A DNA stretch of 64,000 nt from Taibaiella chishuiensis. Its GTDB lineage: Bacteria; Bacteroidota; Bacteroidia; Chitinophagales; Chitinophagaceae. Within the stretch, counting starts at the first letter, position 1. The number at the start of each line of letters is the position of its first letter. The notes beneath the pieces were generated by a model that saw only the letters and a list, made by a program, of their open reading frames with translations, made no database searches and was not told the DNA's origin. Where the stretch lies: the NCBI RefSeq assembly GCF_003014535.1, contig NZ_PYGD01000003.1, positions 124,001 through 188,000 on the forward strand. Direction: 5' to 3'. The position numbers and the translations under genes are program-made. Below are positions 1 through 8,577 of this stretch, piece by piece.

Positions 1-1362
1 GTCGGGCAGTATAAAGAACTGGGCGTCTTCGCCGGCGCCGGTAATCAGGGCGATACCTTTTTCGGTAAGATCAACGCTGTTTTGTTTTTCGTCGATATAG
101 AAGTAAAGCTCTTCGTTTACTTTCGGCATATGACGCTGCTGTTCGCCGATGTAATGGTTCTCGGCTTTCTGCAGGATCTGTTTGTTACCTTCTTCACTCA
201 GGTATTTAATGATCGCTGAGTTTTTGGGTAAACCCCTGAAGGCGCGATACAGCTGCAGACCGCCCGTTTCTTTATCTGACTTGCCGTCGGCGATCAGTTT
301 TTTAGCTTCGGTAAGGGCCTGGTTGACCACGCGGCGCTGGGCTTCCAGCAGTTTTTCGATACGGGGTTTCAGGATATGGAACTGTTGTTCGTCGCCTTTA
401 GGTACCGGGCCGGAAATAATCAGCGGGGTACGGGCGTCATCGATCAGTACGCTATCCACCTCATCCACCATGGCGAAGTGATGTTTGCGCTGCACCATTT
501 CTTCGGGGCTGTGCACCATGTTATCCCTCAGGTAGTCGAAGCCGAATTCGTTATTGGTACCGTAGGTCAGGTCGGCCAGGTAAGCCTTGCGCCGCTGCGG
601 CGAGTTAGGTTGGTGTTTATCGATACAGTCTACGGTCAGACCCAGCCATTCGAACACGGGGCCGTTCCATTCCTGGTCACGACGGGCCAGGTAGTCATTC
701 ACCGTTACTACGTGTACGCCACGCCCGGTAAGGGCATTGAGGTAAGCCGGCAGGGTAGATACCAGCGTTTTACCTTCACCCGTTGCCATTTCGGCAATTT
801 TACCTTGGTGCAGTACCGTACCACCGATCAGCTGTACGTCGTAGTGCTGCATATTCCAGGTTACTTCTACGCCTGCGGCGCTCCAGTTGTTATTATAGAT
901 TGCCTGGTCGCCTTCGATACGCAGGTAGTCGCGGGTTTCGGCCAGTTCTTTGTCCAGCTCGGTAGCTGTAGATACGACTTCGGTATTGTTTTTAAAACGG
1001 CGAGCCGTTTCTTTTACTACGGCAAAGGCTTCGGGTTGGATCTGCTCCAGTATCTCTTCGAGTACTTCGTTGCTCCTCTTTTCCAGTTTATCTACTTCGT
1101 CGTAGATCGCTTCTTTGGCATGGATATCCATATCCGGATCGGCTTCCGCCTCTGCTTTTTTAGCAGCGATCTGGTTGGTAATATCGGCCAGGTGCGCCTG
1201 GATACGCTCCCTGAATTCTACTGTTTTAAGACGCAGCTGGTCGTTGGTCAGCGAGGCATAACTTTCGAAGTGATTATTGATCTCTTTAATCAGCGGCATG
1301 ATCTTTTTTACGTCTTTCTCAGACTTGCTGCCGCCAAACATTTTGGATATGAAACCTAACAT
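1..1362 (-). CDS. secA: Preprotein translocase ATPase SecA (N-terminal part, cut by window edge)
   Basis: SecA is the ATPase that drives proteins through the SecYEG channel. The 454 residues present run from the start ATG to the window edge, so the C-terminal half lies outside. The Walker A motif MATGEGKT is at residues 189-196 and the DEVD helicase box at 297-300, followed by a typical [12 protein letters not shown] stretch. Residues of about 60-150 form an acidic and Lys-rich insertion before the nucleotide-binding motifs, as is usual in Bacteroidota SecA. The start is the Met of the conserved [11 protein letters not shown] opening. Identification is secure from the motifs alone. Confidence 0.97.
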   Translation of the reverse strand, partial: MLGFISKMFGGSKSEKDVKKIMPLIKEINNHFESYASLTNDQLRLKTVEFRERIQAHLADITNQIAAKKAEAEADPDMDIHAKEAIYDEVDKLEKRSNEVLEEILEQIQPEAFAVVKETARRFKNNTEVVSTATELDKELAETRDYLRIEGDQAIYNNNWSAAGVEVTWNMQHYDVQLIGGTVLHQGKIAEMATGEGKTLVSTLPAYLNALTGRGVHVVTVNDYLARRDQEWNGPVFEWLGLTVDCIDKHQPNSPQRRKAYLADLTYGTNNEFGFDYLRDNMVHSPEEMVQRKHHFAMVDEVDSVLIDDARTPLIISGPVPKGDEQQFHILKPRIEKLLEAQRRVVNQALTEAKKLIADGKSDKETGGLQLYRAFRGLPKNSAIIKYLSEEGNKQILQKAENHYIGEQQRHMPKVNEELYFYIDEKQNSVDLTEKGIALITGAGEDAQFFILPD

Positions 1363-1428
1363 GGCTTGAATTTTGGAATTTTAATGGATGGTGTGTTAAA
1401 AAAACAGATCGGGCAAAAATGGCCGGTT

Positions 1429-1884
1429 CTATTCTCTTAAAATCCTGTTCCTGCTTGCAATTCCTGCCCTTTCGTCAATAAGCGGGGCATAATAGCGTGT
1501 TGCTGTAGGTTGATATGCGATAACCGGTTCGGCCGTTGTCAACAACTGTACCGGGAGACCAAATATTGAGGTCGATACAGTTCCTTTATAGTCCTTATCG
1601 AAAATAAGATAAACGGTAATGGCATCGCCACTGCCGGTAGGGCGGGTGGCTATTTTGAATTTGCCGGTCTGCAGGCCTTTATCCCGCAATACTTTCGACA
1701 GTTCGAAGGTAAACTCGGGGCCATATACCGTGGCTGCTTCGGCCAGGTCTGCCGAATGGCTTATGGTGATCTCATGACCTTCCTGTCCTGGTCCCTGTGC
1801 CTTTGCCCTGTTACACGAGGTAACGGTTGCGATAGTAGTAATCGCAACGAGGAAAGTAAAATAAGAGACTCTTTTAATGGTCAT
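1429..1884 (-). CDS. Small secreted lipoprotein of unknown function
   Basis: No family is recognised. An upstream in-frame Met at 1923 would add 13 residues. I prefer the Met at 1884 because it opens directly into a lipoprotein signal: basic MTIKR, a hydrophobic stretch, then a lipobox ending TVTSC with Cys at residue 24. The mature part is about 128 residues, rich in beta-prone segments, with no catalytic motif seen. It is probably a membrane-anchored periplasmic or surface protein. It lies between secA and a secreted T9SS protein on the same strand, separated from the latter by a terminator, so it is probably a separate transcript. Confidence 0.7.
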   Translation of the reverse strand: MTIKRVSYFTFLVAITTIATVTSCNRAKAQGPGQEGHEITISHSADLAEAATVYGPEFTFELSKVLRDKGLQTGKFKIATRPTGSGDAITVYLIFDKDYKGTVSTSIFGLPVQLLTTAEPVIAYQPTATRYYAPLIDERAGIASRNRILRE

Positions 1885-2030
1885 GATCAGGTATAAATAC
1901 TGCCAGAATAAGATGTAAATCAAAATTCATGCAAAATTGGCCCCAACTGCCATATAGGCACGTCTTCGGGCGTACAAAGGTAACGAAACCATGGGTAAAT
2001 ATTAAATTATAATAGCTGTGTGGGTATTAC

Positions 2031-2070
2031 AAAAGCAAATTGCGGCAGATTAAGGGCTGCCGCAATTTAT
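2031..2070 (-). terminator. Intrinsic terminator of the minus-strand T9SS gene
   Basis: The 12-bp arms AAATTGCGGCAG (2037-2048) and CTGCCGCAATTT (2057-2068) form a perfect hairpin. Read on the minus strand it is followed by GCTTTTG. It sits just downstream of the stop of the 2122-3264 gene. Confidence 0.75.
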
Positions 2071-2121
2071 GTATTTGTGTATTGTTTATGTGATTTATGC
2101 CTTCTGCAATTTTATAAATCG

Positions 2122-3264
2122 CTATTTGGTTAATACCATACGTTTGGAGTCCGCTTCCTGGCCGTTTACGATTAACGAATAAATGTACATACCGGGCGAC
2201 AGTGCTGCGCCATCGATTATTACGCTGCCCTTACCTCTTGCCGTTACCGGTATTTCTTTAAGCAGACTGCCCTGCAGGTTAAAGATATACAGCGAAGCCG
2301 CAGCGACATTTTGCGGTAGGAAATAGCTGATCTCGGTTTTCGCCGAAAAAGGATTAGGGCTATTCTGGTACAGCTTTACACCGGTGGCATGGGTTGCGCT
2401 GCCGTCGTTTTCCTGCCTGGCCTGCGTGCAGCAGGTATTCACGATGGTGTTGAGCTGTGTTTTCATTGTGGCTATTTCGGTTTCCTGGGCGGCCACTATT
2501 TTTTGCAGTAGCTCGGTCTGCCGGCTAAGGGCATCCAGGGCCCCTGTTTTTTCTGCAATTTGTCCCTGCTGTTCTTTCATTGCTTCGATCAGCACCGGGA
2601 TCAGGCCGATGTAATTTACCGACAATATACCCTTGGTGTCGATTTTGACCAGTTCCGGGAATACCTTTTGTACTTCCTGTGCTATTACACCGTATTCCAC
2701 TGCGGTAGGCGATGTTGCGGTTGCCTTTCTTTCCGGGCTATTGAAGTATACGTCTTTCTCGTAGCGTTTGCCATTAAGTTTACTGATGTTCTGGAGCGCA
2801 TGCTCCAATGGCGTAATGTTTTTCTTCAGACGCTGGTCGGAGGTTTTTAAGTAATCACCGCTGATGCGTATATCGCCGGTTACCTCCAGGGGGAATTGCG
2901 GATCCATATTGCCGATGCCAACTTTTGCCGTTGTGGCACTTATAAACAGGCTGGCTCCATTCCAGGTGCCGGTGCCCGTTTTGAAGCCACCGATCGCGAA
3001 ATCATTTTTGTCGTAGGTAAGCGTCATGATATCGGGTGTATACCCCCAGTTGCTGGTAATAGTACCTCCGCGGCCCAGGTAGCCGGTAGTCGTAGTGCCG
3101 ATTTTTATTTCATAGGTACTCGCGGTAATGTCCCCGCCTACATTCAAGGGGGCGCCTTCGGTTGCCGGAGTGCCGACAACCACACTGCCATTGCTGTTTA
3201 CTTTTAATTGTGCGCCGGCGTAAATACTGTTGAGGCACAGGAGTACGATAATCGATTTTTTCAT
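2122..3264 (-). CDS. Secreted tail-fibre-type protein: S74 chaperone domain plus T9SS sorting domain
   Basis: This 380-residue protein starts with a signal peptide (residues 1-19, ending YAGAQ). Residues 20-140 are Gly/Thr-rich beta repeats like phage-tail or adhesin stalks. Residues 142-230 match the peptidase S74 intramolecular chaperone domain, opening with SDQRLKKNI and containing YGVIAQEVQKVFPELV. Residues 228-278 look like a coiled coil. The C-terminus (297-380) is a type IX secretion sorting domain, starting YQNSPNPF and ending in a Lys-containing beta strand. It is probably exported and attached to the cell surface. Whether the S74 domain self-cleaves here is not known. It lies 26 bp after the next secreted-protein gene, so they are probably co-transcribed. 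Confidence 0.88.
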   Translation of the reverse strand: MKKSIIVLLCLNSIYAGAQLKVNSNGSVVVGTPATEGAPLNVGGDITASTYEIKIGTTTTGYLGRGGTITSNWGYTPDIMTLTYDKNDFAIGGFKTGTGTWNGASLFISATTAKVGIGNMDPQFPLEVTGDIRISGDYLKTSDQRLKKNITPLEHALQNISKLNGKRYEKDVYFNSPERKATATSPTAVEYGVIAQEVQKVFPELVKIDTKGILSVNYIGLIPVLIEAMKEQQGQIAEKTGALDALSRQTELLQKIVAAQETEIATMKTQLNTIVNTCCTQARQENDGSATHATGVKLYQNSPNPFSAKTEISYFLPQNVAAASLYIFNLQGSLLKEIPVTARGKGSVIIDGAALSPGMYIYSLIVNGQEADSKRMVLTK

Positions 3265-3290
3265 GATATTTAGTTTGAAATGGTTTTGAA

Positions 3291-5279
3291 TTATTGGATG
3301 AGGTAAGTGCTGCCGGTTTCGACGTTTACATGGGTAGTCATTTTTACTTTTTCGCCGGCTTTAAAACGGATGTTGGCCTGGTCGTTGATGTTGACCTCGC
3401 CGGCGGTGCGGGTGGGCACAGCTACCTCTTTACCGATATAGATGTTTTTACCCACGATGTATTGATCGCCGGTCAGGACCTCGTTCTGTATATATACATC
3501 CCGGTCTATGGTATTCAACATGCCAATGCCGGTAACTGTTGTTGTAGTTGGGCTGGCCATGCAATTACTGTTGTCGGGCAGCCCTGCTTTAACGCCAGCC
3601 TGGTAACCCGGTACAAAATTGAGAAAGCTGTGATAGCCGCTGAGCTTGAGTTTTAGCCCGGTTTCTATACAACAGTATGCGCCACTGTCAAAGGTTACGG
3701 AGTGGGCGCCCGACAAAGTGAAGGAATCCCTGAAGCGCAGGGTGCCGCCGTTTTCCACGAGGATGTTTTTGCCGGTTACTTCGGTACCTTTTAAATACAA
3801 GTACTCGTTGTCGTGTACCACGAAATTCTTCAGGGCATTATTGCCTTTATTGATGGCTGCTATGTATAAGAGCGAGTCGCCGCTGCCATACCTGTACCTG
3901 GGGTTCAACCCATCGTATTTATGGGCTTGTGTGGCATTATCGAGCCATATGCTTTCGTACTCCTCCCATTGCCATACATACCTGATGTCGGGAAATTCGG
4001 TAGCGTATTTATATTGATCCTGCAGTTCTGTTGTGTTGAAAAAACGGGCCGGGCTCTCGGCCGGGTACAGTGCAGAGTTTACGGGGCGGGCATACGAAGC
4101 ATAGGCGCGTAGTACATTGTTGCGATAAAGAGTTTTTGCTGTGGCGGTGCTGAAATAATTTTCTGCAAAATCGAAAGAGGCACGGGCTTTCATAAAGTCA
4201 TTTCTCGTTTTATGGTAATAGGTTTGTTCCTGGCCGTCTATGATCTCGATACGCGAACCCTGTGCCGCTTCCAGCATGCCTTCCAGGAAATGTACGCCAA
4301 GTCCCGGGTGGGTACGCAGGTAGTTATGGTACACTTTATAATCCAGGGAATTGACGAAATCGTGATGAATGGACGAAGGGCCTGTAGTCAATATTATTTT
4401 TGCGTCCGGGAAATTGTTTTTTATTGCTGTAAGTATCTCTGCTCCGCGTTGTTTTACATCGACGAGGATTTTTGCGATATCAGCCCGTTTAGCGGTATCC
4501 AATATGGCATAATAAAAGTGGGATGTGTCCGCCCATTCTGTAAACACGCCATAATAATAAGGAACAAGTTTCTGCGGGCCCGTGGGTGTGTTGGCCATGC
4601 TGGTAGCAGGATCCCACCAGTAGATGTATTGTGCCGGTTGCGGGAAGAGATCCTCTATGCTGTGCTGGTTATCGTTGGCCTGATCGATACGGCAAAAAGC
4701 GTGGGTAGAGCCATTTCTCAAGTCGTAAGTGGCAAACTGTCTGCAATAGAATAAGAGGTTGAAGTTTTCCGGGCCGCCATACATTTCGGTATCGAGTATA
4801 ATGCCTTCCAGGCCGCTGGCCTTCGCAATCCTGGCTGCAGCACCCAGGTTGGTTATCATTTTGCCCCAATTAACGGTGTCACTCCAGGATATCCAATTCT
4901 GATCGAACAAAGTCAGCATCATAAAATTGCTTTTAAACTTTGCGAAGTTGCAGGCGGACATATCGGCTACGGCGCTATCGTAGTTGGCATCAAGGATCGT
5001 GTTGGCAGGGTTAAATACCGAGAAACAAAGTTCGCCCGGTGCGCCCCTTCCGCCCAGCATCCCCGGGGCGCCGGGGGTATCCAGGTTGTTGGGGAGAAAA
5101 CTGATGCTTAACCCTTCGTAAGGCACCCGGTTTTCCCAACTTGTATACTGGTTGCGCAACATACGCGTGTCGGGACCATACTTCGAAAAGTTGAGCAACC
5201 TGGGCTGTGCACGGCCAAAGACCGGCAACAGCAAGAGCACGTATAAACATAGTGTCGGTAATGTGTTGTTGGATTTCAT
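3291..5279 (-). CDS. Large secreted protein, possibly a glycoside-hydrolase-like fold
   Basis: No family is recognised with certainty. The 662-residue product begins with a clear signal peptide (basic start, Leu-rich core, cleavage near GRAQ). I use the Met at 5279 because the Met at 5297 adds only six polar residues before it. The N-terminal two thirds have aromatic- and acid-rich stretches, such as an LEGIILDTEMYGG segment and a VWQWEEYE segment, resembling TIM-barrel glycosidases. The last ~170 residues are short repetitive beta strands (an NILVENGGTLRF type of stack), as found near the C-terminus of exported Bacteroidota proteins. I do not see a standard T9SS sorting motif. The glycosidase idea is inference. 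Confidence 0.65.
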   Translation of the reverse strand: MKSNNTLPTLCLYVLLLLPVFGRAQPRLLNFSKYGPDTRMLRNQYTSWENRVPYEGLSISFLPNNLDTPGAPGMLGGRGAPGELCFSVFNPANTILDANYDSAVADMSACNFAKFKSNFMMLTLFDQNWISWSDTVNWGKMITNLGAAARIAKASGLEGIILDTEMYGGPENFNLLFYCRQFATYDLRNGSTHAFCRIDQANDNQHSIEDLFPQPAQYIYWWDPATSMANTPTGPQKLVPYYYGVFTEWADTSHFYYAILDTAKRADIAKILVDVKQRGAEILTAIKNNFPDAKIILTTGPSSIHHDFVNSLDYKVYHNYLRTHPGLGVHFLEGMLEAAQGSRIEIIDGQEQTYYHKTRNDFMKARASFDFAENYFSTATAKTLYRNNVLRAYASYARPVNSALYPAESPARFFNTTELQDQYKYATEFPDIRYVWQWEEYESIWLDNATQAHKYDGLNPRYRYGSGDSLLYIAAINKGNNALKNFVVHDNEYLYLKGTEVTGKNILVENGGTLRFRDSFTLSGAHSVTFDSGAYCCIETGLKLKLSGYHSFLNFVPGYQAGVKAGLPDNSNCMASPTTTTVTGIGMLNTIDRDVYIQNEVLTGDQYIVGKNIYIGKEVAVPTRTAGEVNINDQANIRFKAGEKVKMTTHVNVETGSTYLIQ

Positions 5280-5944
5280 AAAATGCGAGTTTGCCACAAA
5301 AATGAAAAAAATAAATGCGGTTGTAACCGGTGCTATGTTATTTTAAAATGCATGAACAGGTTGCTTGTTTTAGTTGTATATTTATTTGTACTAATTTGAA
5401 AAAAATAAAAGATTTTATTTTTGTATTCTTAAAAAAGTATTTATGTTTGTGTCATCAATCGCGGTTGCTTATCGCATTGTGGCGAAACTGTTTTTATATT
5501 TAGCAAGAACGAAGGCTGTACTTAAAACCTGAGAGCTTTTATTTACCCACGGCCACCGGTATACGCTAGGTTCACGATAGCATCGTGGCGTTTGGCATCT
5601 ACTTGTGGGAGGGTTTCTCAGGGCCTTAGTACGAGTGGTGTAAAAACGTCCACGATGTTTTTTTATGCCTTTCTTTTTCCCTGCTATCCATTTTAAGTTT
5701 ACCTGTAGTATAAGCGTTCCTATCCAACTCCCAGGCGGAGGTACGCTTATGTAGCAACTACACGCATGCCGCAATTCATTGCGGTTATTACCTCACTACC
5801 AGCTATACTTTGCAAGCGGGCCTCCGGCCCGGTATTGTAAGCGTTACGAACGTAATGCTCACCGTATGCACCTGTTCCTGCCCGGAACCTGCGCACTATA
5901 CGGAACGGAAAAGGATTGTGAATACCTCATCTTAAAAGACCTAT
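5280..5944. other. Intergenic region of about 665 bp between divergent units
   Basis: AT-rich at the left (5290-5460) and mixed after that. It contains a promoter-like pair at 5420-5449 pointing right. I find no convincing CDS. A minus-strand frame of 101 codons (5469-5774) is basic, Arg/Pro/Ser-rich and lacks protein-like codon use. The segment 5560-5665 includes the small inverted repeat CACGAT-agc-ATCGTG. It could hold a non-coding RNA or a long 5' leader for the RiPP locus. Confidence 0.5.
5420..5449 (+). promoter_or_regulatory. Bacteroidota-type promoter, possibly for the grasp-with-spasm locus
   Basis: TTTG at 5420-5423 and TATGTTTG at 5442-5449 with an 18-nt spacer match the TTTG / TAnnTTTG elements of the phylum's primary sigma factor. 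Transcription would start near 5455, giving a 5' region of about 490 nt before the first peptide ORF. Confidence 0.45.
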
Positions 5945-6130
5945 ATGGAAAGGGAATACCTCAACAGCTTTATCCTCGAGCTCGATCCGGCCGAGGCGGT
6001 GAAAAAAGTGCTGTACCCGGAATACGATCTGGCGGTCATGGCTGCACAACCATGTTGCTACACCTCCGTGATCATAGCAACAGCGACAACGCCTGCACCG
6101 GTGTACACGTATGTTTTTACCACCGGTTAA
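5945..6130 (+). CDS. Small peptide, candidate second RiPP precursor or leader ORF
   Basis: This 61-residue peptide lies just upstream of the grasp-with-spasm precursor. Residues 1-33 are acidic and leader-like, with alternating charged and hydrophobic residues. Residues 34-61 change character: a CC pair at 37-38, then a Thr/Val/Ala/Pro-rich tail with no charged residues, ending TTG. Codon use (GTG, CTG, TAC, CCG, ATC) agrees with neighbouring real genes. It has no similarity I can see to the next precursor. A peptide with a charged leader and a Cys/Thr-rich tail beside RiPP maturases is a plausible substrate, but the gene itself is only moderately supported. Confidence 0.5.
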   Translation: MEREYLNSFILELDPAEAVKKVLYPEYDLAVMAAQPCCYTSVIIATATTPAPVYTYVFTTG

Positions 6131-6251
6131 ATTATTTGTATCGCGGCCGTATACAAACACAGGAAGACACGCCCGTAACCTGGATAAATCGGCGTACGCT
6201 GAATCTGCCCTATGGCGTAAAGACAAGGGCCGTTAAAATGTATTGTAACCC

Positions 6252-6479
6252 ATGAAACTTGAATCTTTGAATGCTCCGGCTTTTGCGCCGCTCGCTCCTG
6301 GTTTGATGGCCCATGTGCTGGGTGGTACCCCCACCTCGGGCTATATGGTAGACCTGCCTGGCGGTGTTAAATTCAGGTGCGCATCCGACTGTACCGAAAT
6401 CGATGGCAACGGCAATTTCTATGCCGAATTCTACGACGCACATGGTTGCCTGATCAGGACCTATATGTACAAGAATTAG
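6252..6479 (+). CDS. Putative RiPP precursor peptide of the grasp-with-spasm system
   Basis: A 75-residue peptide with a leader-like N-terminus (MKLESLNAPAF...) that ends in VLGG at residues 22-25, a double-glycine-type site. The following 50-residue core contains Cys43, Cys47 and Cys66, several Thr/Ser/Tyr, and Asp/Glu residues that could act as acceptors for ATP-grasp cross-linking. It is first in line before an ATP-grasp maturase and a SPASM maturase, and is followed by a hairpin that would favour high expression of the peptide. The assignment as substrate is inferred from size, leader form and context. The modified product is unknown. Confidence 0.75.
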   Translation: MKLESLNAPAFAPLAPGLMAHVLGGTPTSGYMVDLPGGVKFRCASDCTEIDGNGNFYAEFYDAHGCLIRTYMYKN

Positions 6480-6487
6480 CCTTTGAG

Positions 6488-6524
6488 CCGGAACGGGTAC
6501 CTGTAAACCCGTTCCGGTGTTTTA
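6488..6524 (+). terminator. Hairpin after the grasp-with-spasm precursor (partial terminator)
   Basis: CCGGAACGGGT (6488-6498) pairs with ACCCGTTCCGG (6507-6517) over 11 bp, followed by TGTTTTAAAT. The T tract is imperfect, so some read-through into the maturase genes is expected. Confidence 0.6.
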
Positions 6525-6544
6525 AATCATTAAAAGCAAGCAAT

Positions 6545-7525
6545 ATGATAAAGTATTTCCGGACCGGGCTTGTACTATTTTTACTCGTGTCCGCTTATAG
6601 CCTGCGGGCAAGCCCTGGCAAGGGTCTGCGGTATGCTGCGCTAAAAAATAAAGCGGAGTTATGTATCCTGGATAGCAACTATACCGGCGCCTTACACTAT
6701 TACCGGGCTGCCTTTGCCTGTCACCCCGCCGCGCAGCGCGATCTTTACAATGCCTTTATTGCAGCTTATTACTGCAGGGATTCTGCTATGGCAAAGGCTT
6801 ACTACAACGAAATGGTTGCCCTGGGCCAGACCGCGCAAAGGCTTTCTACGCTTAGGTTTGGCCGTTTGCACCGCAACGAGCCGCTGTATCGCTGGCTGGA
6901 GCGCGATTACGAAGCGTTGCATGCAAGGGCGCTCGGGAGCCCGGTTGCAGCCTATGCTGCGGTTATGGATTCGGTATTTGATGCCGACCAGGCCGTAAGG
7001 GTCAATTACCAGCACCTGAGCCCGGAGGAAATAAAAGTGATGATCGCCCGGGACTCGGTCAATATCACCTTCCTGAAAAATCTTATCGCAAGCCACGGAT
7101 TCCCGGGGTACCGGCAAACAGGTCTTTTCGACCGGGCTACGGAAGGCTGGGTGCATGGTAACTCCGCGATCTTCTTCCTGCTGTGGCACAGCCGCAACCT
7201 GAGCACCGAACTCGATACGGAAATGATAGCGGCTGTACATGCAGGCGATCTGCCGCCGGAAGATTATGCCCTCATCATGGATTCAAGAACGCACGAAAAC
7301 CGCTATGGAAGCCGGCCACCGGGTTATAATGTTCAGGCTGAGGTGACCTTCGACCTGCTGCCTGATACGGCAGAAGCCGCTATCGACCGGCACCGGGCCG
7401 GGCTGGGTTTGTGCAACCTGGCGGACTACAGGCGCAAGCTGGTCTTCCAGCACAGGGGTAGTGTTTTTTATTTTTTTTCGGGTATGCATATGGCGCTTGC
7501 CCTATCTTTTTTACCGATACAATAA
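6545..7525 (+). CDS. Secreted DUF6624-like protein in the RiPP locus
   Basis: A 326-residue protein with a signal peptide (residues 1-22, ending LRASPG). The central region is helical and repeat-like. Residues of about 180-265 have the pattern I associate with DUF6624: a segment ending ASHGFPGYRQTG, then a helix containing FFLLWHSRN, a GDLPPEDYALIMDSR segment and NRYGSRP. Function is unknown. A longer frame opens at 6377, but it overlaps the precursor, and the ATG at 6545 leads directly into the signal peptide. It sits between precursor and maturase with 11 bp before the ATP-grasp gene, so it is part of the locus. It could act on, sense or protect against the product outside the cytoplasm (inference). 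Confidence 0.65.
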   Translation: MIKYFRTGLVLFLLVSAYSLRASPGKGLRYAALKNKAELCILDSNYTGALHYYRAAFACHPAAQRDLYNAFIAAYYCRDSAMAKAYYNEMVALGQTAQRLSTLRFGRLHRNEPLYRWLERDYEALHARALGSPVAAYAAVMDSVFDADQAVRVNYQHLSPEEIKVMIARDSVNITFLKNLIASHGFPGYRQTGLFDRATEGWVHGNSAIFFLLWHSRNLSTELDTEMIAAVHAGDLPPEDYALIMDSRTHENRYGSRPPGYNVQAEVTFDLLPDTAEAAIDRHRAGLGLCNLADYRRKLVFQHRGSVFYFFSGMHMALALSFLPIQ

Positions 7526-7536
7526 GTACCCTTACC

Positions 7537-8577
7537 ATGAATAAAAAGAAACTCCTGGTGCAAAGCAGCAGTACCGATGCCTCAACCAACGATGTACTCG
7601 ATTGGCTGTATTACTTGTCCGGGGGAGATTATGCTGTAGTGCGGCTCAACGATACGGGCTATATACGGTCTGTTACCGTACAGATGAATAACCGGGAGCA
7701 ACGGATATGCCTGGCTACCCAGGACCGCGAACTGTACCTGGACGAGCTGGATAGCCGCTGGTACCGCCGCGGCCGGCTTTCCTTACCGGCTGCAACTTTT
7801 ACCAAAACAGACGCTGAAACCTTTGCCCTGGCTTTACATACCCGGCGTTATGTAGATGCGGAAACGGATGTGGTCTGCAATTTTATAGAAAATAACCTGG
7901 ACCGGTATACGGCTAGCCTGAACAGGCAGGCTGACGACGGGATCAATAAACTGGACCTGCTGCAACTGGCTGCCGAACTGGGGATCAGTATACCGGATAC
8001 CCTGGTGACGAATGAACGGCAAGCCTTGCTGGCCTTTGGTTTGAAGTATCCGATGCTGGTGACCAAATCGTTGGGGCGTAATGCTTTTACCTGTCCGCTG
8101 GAGCAGGCCGGGTCGGTAAAGCTGGGTATGGGTACAGTATTGATAAATGCCGCCGATATCAATACGCTATATGCCGCAGCCGGTGGCCCGCTGGCATTGC
8201 CGGCGTTGTACCAGCAATATGTAGATAAGCAACTGGAGTTGCGCATATTTTACCTGGACGGGGCATTTTACCCGATGGCGATCTTCTCGCAGGCAGATGC
8301 GCGCACGCGTGTCGATTTCCGGCACTACGACCCGGCGCGGCCTAACCGCTGCGTACCCTATCAATTGCCTGAGCCCGTGGAACGCAAGCTGGATGCGCTG
8401 ATGCAACATGCCGGTCTTACCAGTGGCTCTGTAGATATGATCCTGACGCCGGATAACGATTATGTTTTCCTGGAAGTGAACCCTGTAGGGCAATTCCAAT
8501 GGCTGGCGCGTAATTGTAATTATGATATCGACCGGCAGATAGCCGCTTACCTTTTAAACGGATATGATGATGAATAA
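7537..8577 (+). CDS. gwsG: ATP-grasp peptide maturase, grasp-with-spasm system
   Basis: A 346-residue ATP-grasp enzyme. By analogy to graspetide ligases it would use ATP to activate an Asp/Glu side chain of the precursor and join it to a Ser/Thr/Lys. The N-terminal ~150 residues form the substrate-side domain, with a WRRRG-like WYRRGRLS segment at 75-82 as in MdnB/MdnC-type enzymes. The ATP-grasp part shows a nucleotide-binding Lys177 (VTKSLG), an ELRIFYLDG strand (234-242), Asp300 (SGSVDMI) and the metal ligands Glu313 and Asn315 in FLEVNPVGQFQWL. The stop overlaps the start of the following 70-aa ORF. Family assignment is good, but the chemistry on this substrate is inferred. Confidence 0.88.
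   Translation: MNKKKLLVQSSSTDASTNDVLDWLYYLSGGDYAVVRLNDTGYIRSVTVQMNNREQRICLATQDRELYLDELDSRWYRRGRLSLPAATFTKTDAETFALALHTRRYVDAETDVVCNFIENNLDRYTASLNRQADDGINKLDLLQLAAELGISIPDTLVTNERQALLAFGLKYPMLVTKSLGRNAFTCPLEQAGSVKLGMGTVLINAADINTLYAAAGGPLALPALYQQYVDKQLELRIFYLDGAFYPMAIFSQADARTRVDFRHYDPARPNRCVPYQLPEPVERKLDALMQHAGLTSGSVDMILTPDNDYVFLEVNPVGQFQWLARNCNYDIDRQIAAYLLNGYDDE

Noticed and set aside
376-1359. Plus-strand open frame of 327 codons opposite secA
   Set aside because: It is a shadow of secA on the other strand. The real secA frame has all expected motifs.
5469-5774. Minus-strand frame of 101 codons in the intergenic region
   Set aside because: Basic, Arg/Pro/Ser-rich product without a domain. Kept only as part of an unexplained region.
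5779-6255. Plus-strand frame of 158 codons overlapping the 61-aa peptide
   Set aside because: Its composition (Cys/Arg/Tyr-rich, no domain) is not protein-like. The 61-aa frame in another phase has neighbour-like codon use.
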